Source: Bin87 sp963666415
Lineage (GTDB): Bacteria; Chloroflexota; Dehalococcoidia; Lucifugimonadales; UBA3495
Length of the DNA: 64,000 bases
Assembly (NCBI GenBank): GCA_963666415.2
Contig: CAXXPD010000003.1
Span: 1,984,001 to 2,048,000 of the forward strand
Reading direction: 5' to 3'
Below, piece after piece: positions 1 through 8,692 of the stretch (position 1 is its first letter; every line of letters starts with the position of its first letter). The translations under genes were made by a program, and so were the position numbers. Below the pieces are notes generated by a model that was given only the letters and a program-made list of their open reading frames with translations, had not been told where the DNA came from and ran no database searches.

Positions 1-2
1 AC

Positions 3-986
3 CTGGTCAAGGCCAGTGGCCTGCGCTGGATCTCCCTGATGTGGCTGGGCCAGGTTCCCTGGGCGGGACGCTATTGGGCCTTGCCCTTCCTCACCGTGCT
101 GGCGCCCTCGGCACGCTACTACCGGCAGCGCGGACGCCGCCACAAAAAGCTCACCGACTGGGCCCGCCAGATGATCCTGCAACTGCGCCGCTGGCTCCCG
201 CAGCGCTCCCTGGTGCTGGTGGGTGACGGCAGCTACGCCGTACTGGACCTGCTCCACTGCTGCCAATCCTTGGCTCAACCCGTTACCCTCATCGCCCGCT
301 TGCGTCTGGACGCCGCCCTCTATGAACCGGCCCCGCCCCGTCAGCCGGGCCGGAACGGTCGCCCCCCGCTGAAAGGCCGGCGCCTGCCCGCGCTGAAATT
401 ACTCGTCGACCATCCCGGTCTGTACTGGACCACCGCCGCGGTAGCCTGGTACAACGGCGCGACCCGCACGGTGGAACTCACCTCGCAAACGGCGGTTTGG
501 TATCGCTCGGGCAAGCCGCCCGTGCCCATCCGCTGGGTCTTGGTTCGGGACCCCCAGGGCGAATTCGCCACACAGGCTTTGCTGTGCACTGACCTGGCCG
601 TGGACCCGACACAGATCCTGGAATGGTTTGTGCTGCGCTGGCAACTGGAGGTTACCTTCCAGGAAGTGCGGGCTCACCTTGGCGTGGAGACCCAACGCCA
701 GTGGTCGGACCGGGCCATTGCCCGCACCACGCCAATCCTGATGGGGCTCTTCTCATGGACCACCCTGGCGGCCCATCTGCTGCGGCAACAACGACCCTCG
801 GCCCATCGTACAGCGGCTTGGTACGCCAAGCCGTCGCCGACTTTCGTGGACGCCATCGCTCTGGTGCGCCGCCACTTGTGGCTGGCGTCCGAGGGTTTTT
901 CACTGTCCGCCGCTGACCCTGATATACGGAAAGTCCCGTCCGCTCTGTACCACCGACTCATAGATTCGCTTGCCTACGCGGCTTAA
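3..986 (+). CDS. Transposase, IS701/IS4-like, 5' end cut by window edge
   Basis: DDE-type transposase. The frame is open to the left edge with no stop, so the N-terminus lies outside the window and the first internal ATG (39) is not the true start. Counting from that ATG, the first acidic residue is Asp63 in the VGDGSYAVLD motif. The C-terminal glutamate region is recognisable as LEVTFQEVRAHLGVETQRQW followed by ARTTP, a signature I associate with IS701-like DDE endonucleases. The stop at 984-986 is followed directly by the neighbouring IS110 area. I could not delimit the right inverted repeat. The family (IS701 versus another IS4-superfamily branch) is less certain than the transposase call. 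Confidence 0.82.
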   Translation: MVKASGLRWISLMWLGQVPWAGRYWALPFLTVLAPSARYYRQRGRRHKKLTDWARQMILQLRRWLPQRSLVLVGDGSYAVLDLLHCCQSLAQPVTLIARLRLDAALYEPAPPRQPGRNGRPPLKGRRLPALKLLVDHPGLYWTTAAVAWYNGATRTVELTSQTAVWYRSGKPPVPIRWVLVRDPQGEFATQALLCTDLAVDPTQILEWFVLRWQLEVTFQEVRAHLGVETQRQWSDRAIARTTPILMGLFSWTTLAAHLLRQQRPSAHRTAAWYAKPSPTFVDAIALVRRHLWLASEGFSLSAADPDIRKVPSALYHRLIDSLAYAA

Positions 987-1080
987 AAAGCGTAAAGCCC
1001 AGCCAAGATGCTCGCCGTAAGCTCCAGCATATCTACCCTACAAAACCAGATTGACACGGTACTAGCCAGCGATAATGATG

Positions 1081-2257
1081 CTCCTATAGATGTCAAGCTG
1101 CGCTGCTGATTATTGCGGCGGAGTTCTGGAGAGCGGAGAAGACCTCGCGGGCAACGTAGCGTTTGAGGCAACGGATGACCTCGGTCTTGCTCATTCCCTC
1201 ACCGGTGCGGCGGCACATGTAAGCCTTGGTGCGGGGGTCGTAACGAAGCCTGACCACGACGATGCGGTGTAGAGCCGCATTGGCTTGGCGGTCGCCACCT
1301 CGGTTCAAGCGATGCCGGTTGGTCTTCCCGGAGGAAGCAGGTATCGGACTCACCCCGCACAGCGCGGCGAAGGCAGCCTCGGAATGGAGGCGTTCCGGGT
1401 TGCTCCCAGCCGTGACCAGGAGGGTCGCCGCCGTGTCAGGTCCTACGCCGAACATGCTGACCAGCGTCGGCGATGCCGTCTGGGTGAGGCGTTCCAGCTC
1501 GGCCTTGAGGTCGTGGATCTCCTCACTCAGTTGGCGGTAGCGGCCGGCCAGTGAGCGGAGAGCGTACTTGGCCGCCGCCGTGGGATTGTCCAGGCGACTG
1601 ATACGGAAACTCTTGCACCGAGCGGTGAGGGCACCAGCGGGGAGACCGTCGAGGGTTTCGCGAAGTTCGGCTGGGGCGGTGACAACCAAAGCCTTCATCT
1701 GGTTGATCGCCTGGGTGCGGGCCTTGACGGCCGAGTCCTTGGTGCTCTTGAGCATGCGGATCATTTCGACTTCGCCCTGGCCCGACTTGGGCGTGGCATC
1801 TGCTACGCCGGCCAAAACCGACCGGGCTGCCATCTCCGCATCGGTGGGATCGCTCTTCCCTTTCCGGTAGCGGGTGGACCGATCGGGTCGGTTGACCTCA
1901 ACGACGGTGTATCCGCGACCGGTTAGGAAACGGGCGATGCCAGCGCCGTAGGAACCCGTGCCTTCGATCCCGAAGGCGCGAACTTCCCCCAAACTCAGGG
2001 ACCACCATTCGAGTTCTCCGTATCCGTGCGTAGTCGCTGGCGCGTGACGTTCGCCGAGGCGGACACCTTGCCGGTCAATGGCCACCGCCACGTGCTCGTC
2101 TTGGTGTGTGTCGACTCCGATGATCACCTGAACATCGCGATTACCTTCGCGACCGGGGACTCCTATCATTGCTACCTCCTGGGAGATGACGCCGCGGTTG
2201 GCACGCCAGCCAGGTGAGCGGACAAGACTGCGATGGGGCTTGAAGCCAGGCTCCTAT
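1081..2257 (-). mobile_element. IS110-family element (approximate limits)
   Basis: The limits are approximate. IS110 elements lack classical terminal inverted repeats, so ends cannot be read off directly. An 8-bp direct repeat GCTCCTAT occurs at 1080-1087 and 2250-2257, just outside the transposase gene on both sides. I used it as a tentative boundary, but it may be coincidental. The stretch upstream of the transposase start (2170 to about 2400) is non-coding and structured, as expected for the end of an IS110 element. Confidence 0.45.
1093..2169 (-). CDS. IS110-family transposase (DEDD recombinase)
   Basis: A 358-residue recombinase of typical IS110 length that looks intact. The N-terminal RuvC-like DEDD domain shows Asp20 (GVDTHQD), Glu69 (IEGTG) and Asp107/Asp110 (KSDPTDA). 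The C-terminal Transposase_20 domain has FGVGPDTA near residue 240 and CGVSPIPASSGKTNRHRLNR around 270-290, where the catalytic serine (278 or 279) is expected. A strong AGGAGG lies just upstream of the ATG at 2169 and fixes the start. In this family a bridge RNA (seekRNA) made from the non-coding element end guides target choice; the candidate region is annotated separately. Confidence 0.93.
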   Translation of the reverse strand: MIGVPGREGNRDVQVIIGVDTHQDEHVAVAIDRQGVRLGERHAPATTHGYGELEWWSLSLGEVRAFGIEGTGSYGAGIARFLTGRGYTVVEVNRPDRSTRYRKGKSDPTDAEMAARSVLAGVADATPKSGQGEVEMIRMLKSTKDSAVKARTQAINQMKALVVTAPAELRETLDGLPAGALTARCKSFRISRLDNPTAAAKYALRSLAGRYRQLSEEIHDLKAELERLTQTASPTLVSMFGVGPDTAATLLVTAGSNPERLHSEAAFAALCGVSPIPASSGKTNRHRLNRGGDRQANAALHRIVVVRLRYDPRTKAYMCRRTGEGMSKTEVIRCLKRYVAREVFSALQNSAAIISSAA

Positions 2258-2345
2258 TAGGTCACTGCTCACCGAGGCTGTCGGCACTGTCTGGGCCATC
2301 TCGGATCGGGCCGACAGATCATTTTGAAGGCATTCGTGCCAGTCA
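2170..2345 (-). ncRNA. Candidate IS110 bridge RNA region
   Basis: Non-coding DNA directly 5' of the IS110 transposase, where IS110-group elements encode a bridge RNA. A long-range stem is visible: GGTGAGC at 2213-2219 pairs with GCTCACC at 2267-2273. Between them is a smaller GGGCTTGAAGCC-type hairpin at about 2236-2247. Guide loops were not assigned, and transcript ends are unknown. The call rests on position and secondary structure only. Confidence 0.35.
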
Positions 2346-2400
2346 CATCAAGGGTCAGACCCTGGTCGAGATGGCCGGGACCCATCATCGCAGTCACATC

Positions 2401-3930
2401 ATGGAGAATGTGACATTGACCCCAAAAGAACAAAGCAGACTTCAGGTTCTCAACAGCCTGGCAGCAGAGCACATGACCTTGGACCAGGCCGCCGAGTTGA
2501 TGGGAGTAACTTCCCGCCACACCCGCCGCATCCTGGCGGCCTACCGTGAACGCGGCGCGGCGGCTTTGGCACATGGCCACCGCGGTCGCCGACCCGTCAA
2601 CGCCACGCCCGAGGCGCTGGTCGTCGACCTGGCGCATCTGGCTCGGACCCGGTACGCTGGCATCAACCACACCCACCTCGCGGAACTGCTGGCGGAGCGG
2701 GAAGGCATTCACATCGGCAGGACCACCCTGCGGCGGGTCTTGCTGGACGCTGGACTGAGCAGTCCCCGGCGCCGCCGTCCACCCAAACACCGAGTCCGTC
2801 GGCAACGGATGCCCCAGGAGGGCATGCTGATCCAGATGGACGGCAGCTATCACCCGTGGTTGGGGGATCAGGCCCCGCCGTTCACGCTGCTGATCGCGGT
2901 GGACGATGCTACCGGCCAGGTGGTGAGCGCCTTGTTCTGTGAGCATGAGGACGCTCGCAGCTACTTCCTGCTGATCCGCGCCTTGGTGGAGCATCGCGGC
3001 GTGCCCGTGGCCCTCGACACCGATCGCCACGCCGTGTTCAAGCACACGCCGGGACCCGGCCTCCCTGCAGGGCCCACCCAGTTCAGCCGGGCCATGGATG
3101 AGATGGGTACCCAGATGATCTTCGCCCAGTCGCCCCAGGCCAAGGGACGTGTTGAGCGAACCGGAGGCACCTTTCAGGACCGGTTGGTTGCCGAACTGCG
3201 GCTGGCCGGCGCAACCACCCTGGAGCAGGCACAGGCTGTGCTCGATGAGTTTGTGCCTCGGTTCAACCGGCGCTTCGGCGTTCCCCCGCAGTGCTCCGAG
3301 CCAGCGTTCCGACCGCTGGACCCGGAGCTATGCCTGGAACAGATTCTGTGTTTCAAGCACCGCAGGAAGGTGGACCGGGACAACACGGTGCGGTTCCAGT
3401 TGCGGACACTCCAACTGCTGCCGGCGCCGGAACGCCCCAGCTATGCCGGGGCGACGGTGGAAGTCCTGCAGGGGCCGGATGGTCAGCTCAAGGTACGCCA
3501 CGAGGGGCGCATCATCGCTGCTCAGGAGGCCCCGCCAAGCCCGGTATCCCTCCGCAACGGCCACCAGCCTCCCGCCGTCTCTCCGGTTGCGCCCATCGGG
3601 GTAAACCACTGGGCTGAACGCTGGACAGCGCACCTGGCTCCGCTGGTCTCAAGTCAGGAACCCGAGGCGGATCAACCGGACTGCACCGATGGTGAAGTCG
3701 CCGCCGCACCACCCGCAACCGTCGCCCCGCGCAAGCCGACCTTCCTTCAGAGGGAGAGATGGAAGGCGGTCCAGAAAGCCCGGCGCAAGGGCAGGTCGCT
3801 GCGGGCAATCGAACGGGAGTTGGGCATCCACAGGTCCACCGTCAGGAGTTATCTGGAGGCCGGAGGTCCTCCAGGATGGAAGCAGCGGATGGTGCCCAAT
3901 CCGTCGACATCGGATACCATGGCAGCGTAA
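2401..3930 (+). CDS. ISNCY-type transposase with integrase core
   Basis: The ATG at 2401 gives 509 residues. The frame is open further upstream to 2233, but that extension has no transposase-like content. An N-terminal helix-turn-helix (LDQAAELMGVTSRHTRRI, residues 28-45) precedes an rve-type integrase core. Candidate catalytic residues are Asp147 (QMDGSYHPW), Asp206/Asp208 (ALDTDRHAVF) and Glu252 (AKGRVERTGGTFQDRL), matching an ISNCY (ISDol1-like) transposase. A second HTH-like segment (SLRAIERELGIHRSTVRSYL) sits near the C-terminus. No frameshift was seen. Terminal inverted repeats were not confidently found: GTGACATT/TGACATTTCC motifs near 2409 and 3936 are weak candidates. Confidence 0.86.
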   Translation: MENVTLTPKEQSRLQVLNSLAAEHMTLDQAAELMGVTSRHTRRILAAYRERGAAALAHGHRGRRPVNATPEALVVDLAHLARTRYAGINHTHLAELLAEREGIHIGRTTLRRVLLDAGLSSPRRRRPPKHRVRRQRMPQEGMLIQMDGSYHPWLGDQAPPFTLLIAVDDATGQVVSALFCEHEDARSYFLLIRALVEHRGVPVALDTDRHAVFKHTPGPGLPAGPTQFSRAMDEMGTQMIFAQSPQAKGRVERTGGTFQDRLVAELRLAGATTLEQAQAVLDEFVPRFNRRFGVPPQCSEPAFRPLDPELCLEQILCFKHRRKVDRDNTVRFQLRTLQLLPAPERPSYAGATVEVLQGPDGQLKVRHEGRIIAAQEAPPSPVSLRNGHQPPAVSPVAPIGVNHWAERWTAHLAPLVSSQEPEADQPDCTDGEVAAAPPATVAPRKPTFLQRERWKAVQKARRKGRSLRAIERELGIHRSTVRSYLEAGGPPGWKQRMVPNPSTSDTMAA

Positions 3931-4199
3931 CGGAGTGACATTTCCGCTGAACACTTACCCGGACATTTTCCCTGACCTACGACACTCTTTACACCACCGG
4001 AAGGTACGAACGGAATGTACGAAGGTCGGCATGGCACGTAAGTGATGCCACCGCACGTCGGCATGCGATGTGTCGCCAGATTGCAGGCGCCAACCGTGGT
4101 CGCCTTCACGACCGTTAGCGAACGCCATGTTATGATTGGCTGGCGGTTGAAAAATCATGCCCCTTTCTGGATGGCCCTTTTTAGAGGAGGACTCGGCAA

Positions 4200-5000
4200 A
4201 TGGCGACAGGCGCTCAAACATGGACCGAAGATTACGTAGAGGTCGCAGGCACGAAGCTCCAACTGGTTAAAGGAGGGAGTGGCGACCCGTTACTAATACT
4301 CCACGACGAGTTGGGCCACTACGGTCTGCGTAGATATCAAGAAGCCCTGGCCCAGGATTACACCGTTTACATTCCTTCCCACCCCGGATTCGGCGGGACC
4401 GAGCGCCAGGAATGGATCATGAACATTCGTGATCTGGCCGGCTGGTACCTGGAAGCCATCGAAGACCTGGGGCTGGAGCAGGTCAATTTGGCCGGATTCT
4501 CGCTGGGCGGCTGGTTGGCCGCGGAGATGGCCACGATGTCGCCCAACCTGTTCAAAAAGCTGGTTTTGGTGGGCCCCGCGGGTATCAAACCACCCACCGG
4601 TGAGATATTCGACATGTTCCTGGCGGTGGCGAAGGATTATCTGACGGCAGGCTTCCATGACCCGAAGAATACTCCGGAGTTTCGGCACGTTTGCCCCGAC
4701 GAACCCAGCGCGGAATTGAACGAGGAGTGGGACGTGGCTCGTGAAGAGGCCTGCCGGTTGAGTTGGCGGCCTTACATGTATTACCCCGGTCTCCCCAATC
4801 TGCTCCACAGGCTCAAGAGCCTGCCTACCCAGATTATCTGGGGGCGCGAAGATAACATAGTGCCCATCAGCGCAAGCCAGGTGTATCACGATTCGATTCC
4901 GGGCTCGCGTGTGAGCGTGCTCGAAAATTGCGGTCACCACCCCGAACTGGAAAAAACCGACGAATTCGTGGCTTTGGTCAAGGGATTCCTGTCGTCTTAA
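4200..5000 (+). CDS. Alpha/beta-fold hydrolase
   Basis: A 266-residue alpha/beta hydrolase, presumably cytosolic because no signal peptide is visible. The nucleophile elbow is GFSLGG with Ser101; the acid is probably Asp218 in WGREDNIVP and the base His246 or His247 in CGHHPELE. The usual HG oxyanion motif is replaced by HDELGHYG near residue 35. GAGGAGG lies 8 nt upstream of the ATG at 4200. The next gene, an LLM-class flavin oxidoreductase, starts 72 bp downstream on the same strand, so co-transcription and a shared catabolic substrate are plausible. The substrate cannot be named; C-C hydrolase, esterase and epoxide-hydrolase-like roles all fit. Confidence 0.88.
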   Translation: MATGAQTWTEDYVEVAGTKLQLVKGGSGDPLLILHDELGHYGLRRYQEALAQDYTVYIPSHPGFGGTERQEWIMNIRDLAGWYLEAIEDLGLEQVNLAGFSLGGWLAAEMATMSPNLFKKLVLVGPAGIKPPTGEIFDMFLAVAKDYLTAGFHDPKNTPEFRHVCPDEPSAELNEEWDVAREEACRLSWRPYMYYPGLPNLLHRLKSLPTQIIWGREDNIVPISASQVYHDSIPGSRVSVLENCGHHPELEKTDEFVALVKGFLSS

Positions 5001-5072
5001 ACGCACCTCAGTTGGCGATTCCCCTGCTATGGTAGAATCCCACCAGTAGCCGGAAGCGGAAGGAGAAGCGAT

Positions 5073-6365
5073 ATGTTCATTGGATACTTCACCGAACGGC
5101 CGTACCAGGATCCCAAATCCGGGTATTTCGGGGCCACCGGAAAACCGATCATGGACCTGGACGTCAGCAACGATATCTACGATGCCCAGTTGGGGGCGCA
5201 CCTCTACAACCGCTATCTCGACGAGAAAATCTACGCCGAGGAGATGGGTTTTGACGGCCTGATGCTCAACGAGCACCACAGCACGCCGTTCTGCATGGGC
5301 GGGGCTATGAACGTGGAAGCCTCTATTCTCGCCCGCATTACTCAAAGGGCCAAGATAGTGCTGCTGGGCAACATCATCCCCATTTGGGATGACCCCCTTT
5401 GGCTGGTAGAACAGCTCTCCATGATTGACATGATCTCTCGCGGGAGGCTGGTATCCGGATGGGTGCGTGGCACTGCCCGGGAGAGCGTGGCCCACAACGT
5501 CGAGCCTCATTACAACTGGGAGCGGTTCAAGGAGGCCCACGAACTGATTGTTAAGGCCTGGACGACGCCCGGCCCCTTCCGCTGGGAAGGCAAGCACTAC
5601 CAGTTCCGCCACGTCAATCCCTGGGTGAAGCCATACCAGAAGCCTCATCCCCCGATTTGGCTACCGGGCGTGGTCAGTCGCGATTCCCTGATGTGGGCGG
5701 CAGAGCAGCGTATCCCCTACATCATGCTGGCAACCGAGATGGAGCCCACCAAACAGGCTTTCCAGCTTTACCACGACACCGCGGCAGAGTTGGGTTATGA
5801 GTCTGGCCCGCAGAACATTGGTTACCTCTGGAAAGTCCACGTGGACGAGACGGAGGAGCTGGCCGAGGCCACTGCCCGGAAGTACGTGCAGGGACCCAGC
5901 AACCCCTTCCTGGCCGGCAACGAAGGCACCGTTAACCCAGCGCTGCTCAGCCTGCCTGGGCTGACTTCGCGCCGGCGGGTGCTGCCGACGCAGGCCGTGG
6001 CGACCCAGGCCCGGGGCGGAAACGCCGGTCCCGGCGGCGTCCTGGGGCGGCCATACGAGCAGCAGATCGAGGACTACACCATTATCTCCGGTACGCCAGA
6101 CAGCGTGATACCAAAGATTCGCCACGTGCTGGAAACCATTCGCCCCGGCAGCATTTTCTTCTGGGACGGCGATGGCGCGATGACCCACGACGACGCCATG
6201 CGCAGTCTGCGGCTTATGGGACAGGAAGTGCTGCCCGCAGTCCGCGAAATTGCGGATGAGTTGGAATTGCCCGGGCCTTTCGAAGTCGATCCCGCCACCG
6301 GAAATCCCTACGTGGCTGACCCGCCAGTAATGGTTCCGACCGGAGATGGTTACACGAACGCATAA
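5073..6365 (+). CDS. LLM-class flavin-dependent oxidoreductase (430 aa)
   Basis: Bacterial-luciferase-like monooxygenase with a TIM-barrel fold using reduced FMN or F420. Recognisable family blocks are FDGLMLNEHH near residue 60, LLGNIIPIWDDPLWLVEQL near 100, ISRGRLVSGWVRGT near 130, FRWEGKHYQFRHVNPWVKP near 175 and HPPIWLPGV near 197. At 430 residues it is longer than the 340-residue relative at 8693-9721. The extra length lies mainly in an insertion around residues 285-330 and a C-terminal extension. AAGGAGAAG precedes the ATG at 5073. It follows the alpha/beta hydrolase at 4200 and converges on the Rieske gene. The substrate is unknown. Confidence 0.9.
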   Translation: MFIGYFTERPYQDPKSGYFGATGKPIMDLDVSNDIYDAQLGAHLYNRYLDEKIYAEEMGFDGLMLNEHHSTPFCMGGAMNVEASILARITQRAKIVLLGNIIPIWDDPLWLVEQLSMIDMISRGRLVSGWVRGTARESVAHNVEPHYNWERFKEAHELIVKAWTTPGPFRWEGKHYQFRHVNPWVKPYQKPHPPIWLPGVVSRDSLMWAAEQRIPYIMLATEMEPTKQAFQLYHDTAAELGYESGPQNIGYLWKVHVDETEELAEATARKYVQGPSNPFLAGNEGTVNPALLSLPGLTSRRRVLPTQAVATQARGGNAGPGGVLGRPYEQQIEDYTIISGTPDSVIPKIRHVLETIRPGSIFFWDGDGAMTHDDAMRSLRLMGQEVLPAVREIADELELPGPFEVDPATGNPYVADPPVMVPTGDGYTNA

Positions 6366-6391
6366 ACGCGTTCCCCTTTGGTAATTTTGCT

Positions 6392-6419
6392 TGACCTCTC
6401 CCTGAATCGGGAGAGGTCA
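6392..6419. terminator. Hairpin between convergent genes
   Basis: An 11-bp perfect stem, TGACCTCTCCC (6392-6402) and GGGAGAGGTCA (6409-6419), around a TGAATC loop, 26 bp past the oxidoreductase stop and facing the convergent Rieske gene. Only short T runs flank it, so it may act as a weak bidirectional terminator. Confidence 0.6.
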
Positions 6420-6588
6420 TTAGTTTGTCGGAAAACAGCTCTTGTTTCGCGCTGCGGGTTCCGGTGCGACGCAACACCAAAGCCGACCAGTCCAAGCCAC
6501 GGCCCGTGACTATTTTTAGCCTTTTGCGTTCATGGAACGCACGGCGTGGACGTGTCCCAACGCCGGCAACACGCCAAATTGTTACCGA

Positions 6589-8337
6589 CTATTGGTCGCG
6601 AAATACCTCTTCGCCACGATGGAGCCGTAGGGCAATCTGGTAGGTCTGGCCGACAGCGCGGGGTGTCGGCGCATGGGCGGCCAGGAACCGAGCCATACCA
6701 ATCAGAACGTGGCGGCCCGATTCGGTACCCCGTCGCAGCTGGTACTGCTTGAATCCGGCATCAACAATCTGGAACGAATGAAACCCGGCATCCTCCATCA
6801 ACACCCGCCGGCCCAGCGTTGCCAGGAGCGCGTCCGGCTCTCCGGAGCCAGTGATGTATTGGGATACCAAGAGCGACACTTCCTCAACCTGTTGCCGAAC
6901 GTCCATGTGTTGCAGCAATTGCCGCAGAATCCCGTCGTCATCCACCATATCGTTGTCGGTATCTGGAATACGCTGCGGGGGCATATTGAGAAATCGGTCC
7001 AGGTAGATACTCATTGCTACGTCAAACACTCCCCGCATCAATTCCAGCGAGGGGGCGCGCTTCAACGCCTGGTGCAGCGCGTTGGCCGCCGTCAAAGTGT
7101 TGTGGACGGTGTCCCAATCGTTGAATTCGTTTGACGTGTGAAAGTGAGCCATCCTCAAAAAAGCGGCGTATGCCAAAGCTGAGCCCAGGTCGTCCGCAGT
7201 CGCTCCACACTTTACGGCGTCTTTGATGGCATCGATAATGTCAGCCGGCGATTCGCTCAGCAGTTCCGAAGCGAGCGCGTCGGGGCTTTTCCATGCCGCA
7301 CCGTTGCCGAGACCTTGTTTGTACAGATCGGGAAGTTCTGTTCTGGCTCGCCAGACCATCGAGGCCAGGTCAATTGGTTGACGCCACGAGCTCAATTCCT
7401 GGCTACGCCGGGCGTGCGCCATTCCGTGAACCAGGCTGGTCAGCACCTGACTGGCGTACTCCCAGCCGATGTGGTCCAAAAGCTCGAATGCCTTGTTGGC
7501 AAAGTCCACCACGTGACCAGCGTCCAGATAGATGTGGTCCGTGGCGGCGGCGAAAATCATATCCGCGACATCGCGGGGTGTAAAATCCAGCCGGATCGCA
7601 GTCTGTAAACAACGCTCGGCAGCGTCCTCGTCGCGGACATCGATAAAGTCGCGGAACCATTGTTTGAATACATCGGGGCGCGTTTCCCCGGTCGGTAGCG
7701 GCTCCACGACAAAGCGAGGAGGTTTGCCAGCACACTCTCTGGCCACTTGGAGCAGGCCCTGGTACACCGCCACCGGCCGGTCGTTCTCCTCAAGTTGAGG
7801 CAGTATGTTGGCCGTCGCAGTCAGAATAGTCATGGCAGGACCCCACCCGGCTGAGGTGTAACTGGTCCCGAATTTGGCGCCAACACGTAGCGGCTCGCTG
7901 TAATCGGCGCCTGCGGAGTGTAGTCCCAGAACGGACTTGGCGACTACGAGTCGGATATTGTGCTCCAACCCATCCTGCAACCGGCCGGACCAATGTGTAA
8001 CTTCGTTGCGCTCAACGGGTCGTGGATCCACCCAAACTTCGTCCCCGACTACGTTTACGGTGAAGCTGCGAACGTCATCGGCGAACGGGTTGAACGTGCC
8101 GCCGCTGGAAAGATCAAACCGGGCATGGTGCCAGTGGCACGTCAGGATGCCGTCCTTAACGCTGCCCCGATCCAAGGGGAAGCCCATGTGGGGACAGCGA
8201 TTATCCACCGCATAAAATCTCCCGTCGTGGTAAATCACTGCAATGGTGTGTCCACCTCCGGTTATCACCCGGCATCCACCCGCCTTGAGCTCCTCTACCC
8301 TCCCGGCCCTTATTTGTCCTTCAAGCTTCGTGGCCAT
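6589..8337 (-). CDS. Rieske [2Fe-2S] protein with long helical C-terminal domain
   Basis: A 582-residue protein. The N-terminal ~105 residues form a Rieske domain with a complete cluster site: Cys48 and His50 (CPH) and Cys67 and His70 (CHWH). It resembles Rieske ferredoxins of ring-hydroxylating or nitrite-reductase systems. The remaining ~470 residues look all-helical, with family-like blocks such as FANKAFELLDHIGWEYA and HFHTSNEFNDWDTVHNTL. They do not contain the mononuclear-iron 2-His-1-carboxylate motif of a dioxygenase alpha subunit that I could recognise. The protein is therefore probably a fusion in which the Rieske domain feeds electrons to, or is scaffolded by, an uncharacterised domain. 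The enzymatic role is unknown. Confidence 0.85.
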   Translation of the reverse strand: MATKLEGQIRAGRVEELKAGGCRVITGGGHTIAVIYHDGRFYAVDNRCPHMGFPLDRGSVKDGILTCHWHHARFDLSSGGTFNPFADDVRSFTVNVVGDEVWVDPRPVERNEVTHWSGRLQDGLEHNIRLVVAKSVLGLHSAGADYSEPLRVGAKFGTSYTSAGWGPAMTILTATANILPQLEENDRPVAVYQGLLQVARECAGKPPRFVVEPLPTGETRPDVFKQWFRDFIDVRDEDAAERCLQTAIRLDFTPRDVADMIFAAATDHIYLDAGHVVDFANKAFELLDHIGWEYASQVLTSLVHGMAHARRSQELSSWRQPIDLASMVWRARTELPDLYKQGLGNGAAWKSPDALASELLSESPADIIDAIKDAVKCGATADDLGSALAYAAFLRMAHFHTSNEFNDWDTVHNTLTAANALHQALKRAPSLELMRGVFDVAMSIYLDRFLNMPPQRIPDTDNDMVDDDGILRQLLQHMDVRQQVEEVSLLVSQYITGSGEPDALLATLGRRVLMEDAGFHSFQIVDAGFKQYQLRRGTESGRHVLIGMARFLAAHAPTPRAVGQTYQIALRLHRGEEVFRDQ

Positions 8338-8420
8338 GATGACTGCCTCCCGGTCTGAAAAAAGTACACCAGTGGACTCGAATGCGTCGATAGCCTGATT
8401 CTATGGGACTCGAACATACC

Positions 8421-8599
8421 CTAGAGGTCTGGCCGGAAAGCCATCGGCCGGGTTTTGCACTACGCCAAGCAGACGTATTACAGTCGTATACGGCGTGATA
8501 GTGTATGCAATACGTTTCAAGACCCCATCATTGCATCGGTAATCGACGCCAAGAAAATAACGGCTTGGGGAGAATCGGGGTTTCCGGCCAGATTTCTAG
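8421..8599. repeat. MITE-like repeat copy 1 (CTAG-bounded, 179 bp)
   Basis: A 179-bp non-coding unit starting CTAGAGGTCTGGCCGGAAAG and ending in the near inverted complement TTTCCGGCCAGATTTCTAG. It is almost identical to the unit at 60555-60733 (I see two substitutions) and related to 60379-60558. The ends match the termini of the IS1182-family element at 27581-29470, suggesting a non-autonomous derivative mobilised by that transposase. It occupies half of the gap between the Rieske gene and the next oxidoreductase; the rest of the gap shows nothing recognisable. Confidence 0.85.
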
Positions 8600-8692
8600 C
8601 ATCACCTCCCCGTTATAGGGAGGCCGAAAACCAGCATTGCCATCAAATTGTTTGGTACGATGCGGATTTGGATTTTTTGATTGAGGTGGCGA

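Noticed and set aside
2345..3960. Terminal inverted repeats for the ISNCY element
   Set aside because: GTGACATT and TGACATTTCC near the two ends are suggestive, but alignment of the flanks was too weak to define the element limits.
4293..5648. 451-codon minus-strand frame across the hydrolase and oxidoreductase genes
   Set aside because: It spans two confident plus-strand genes with ribosome sites and lacks any recognisable motif.
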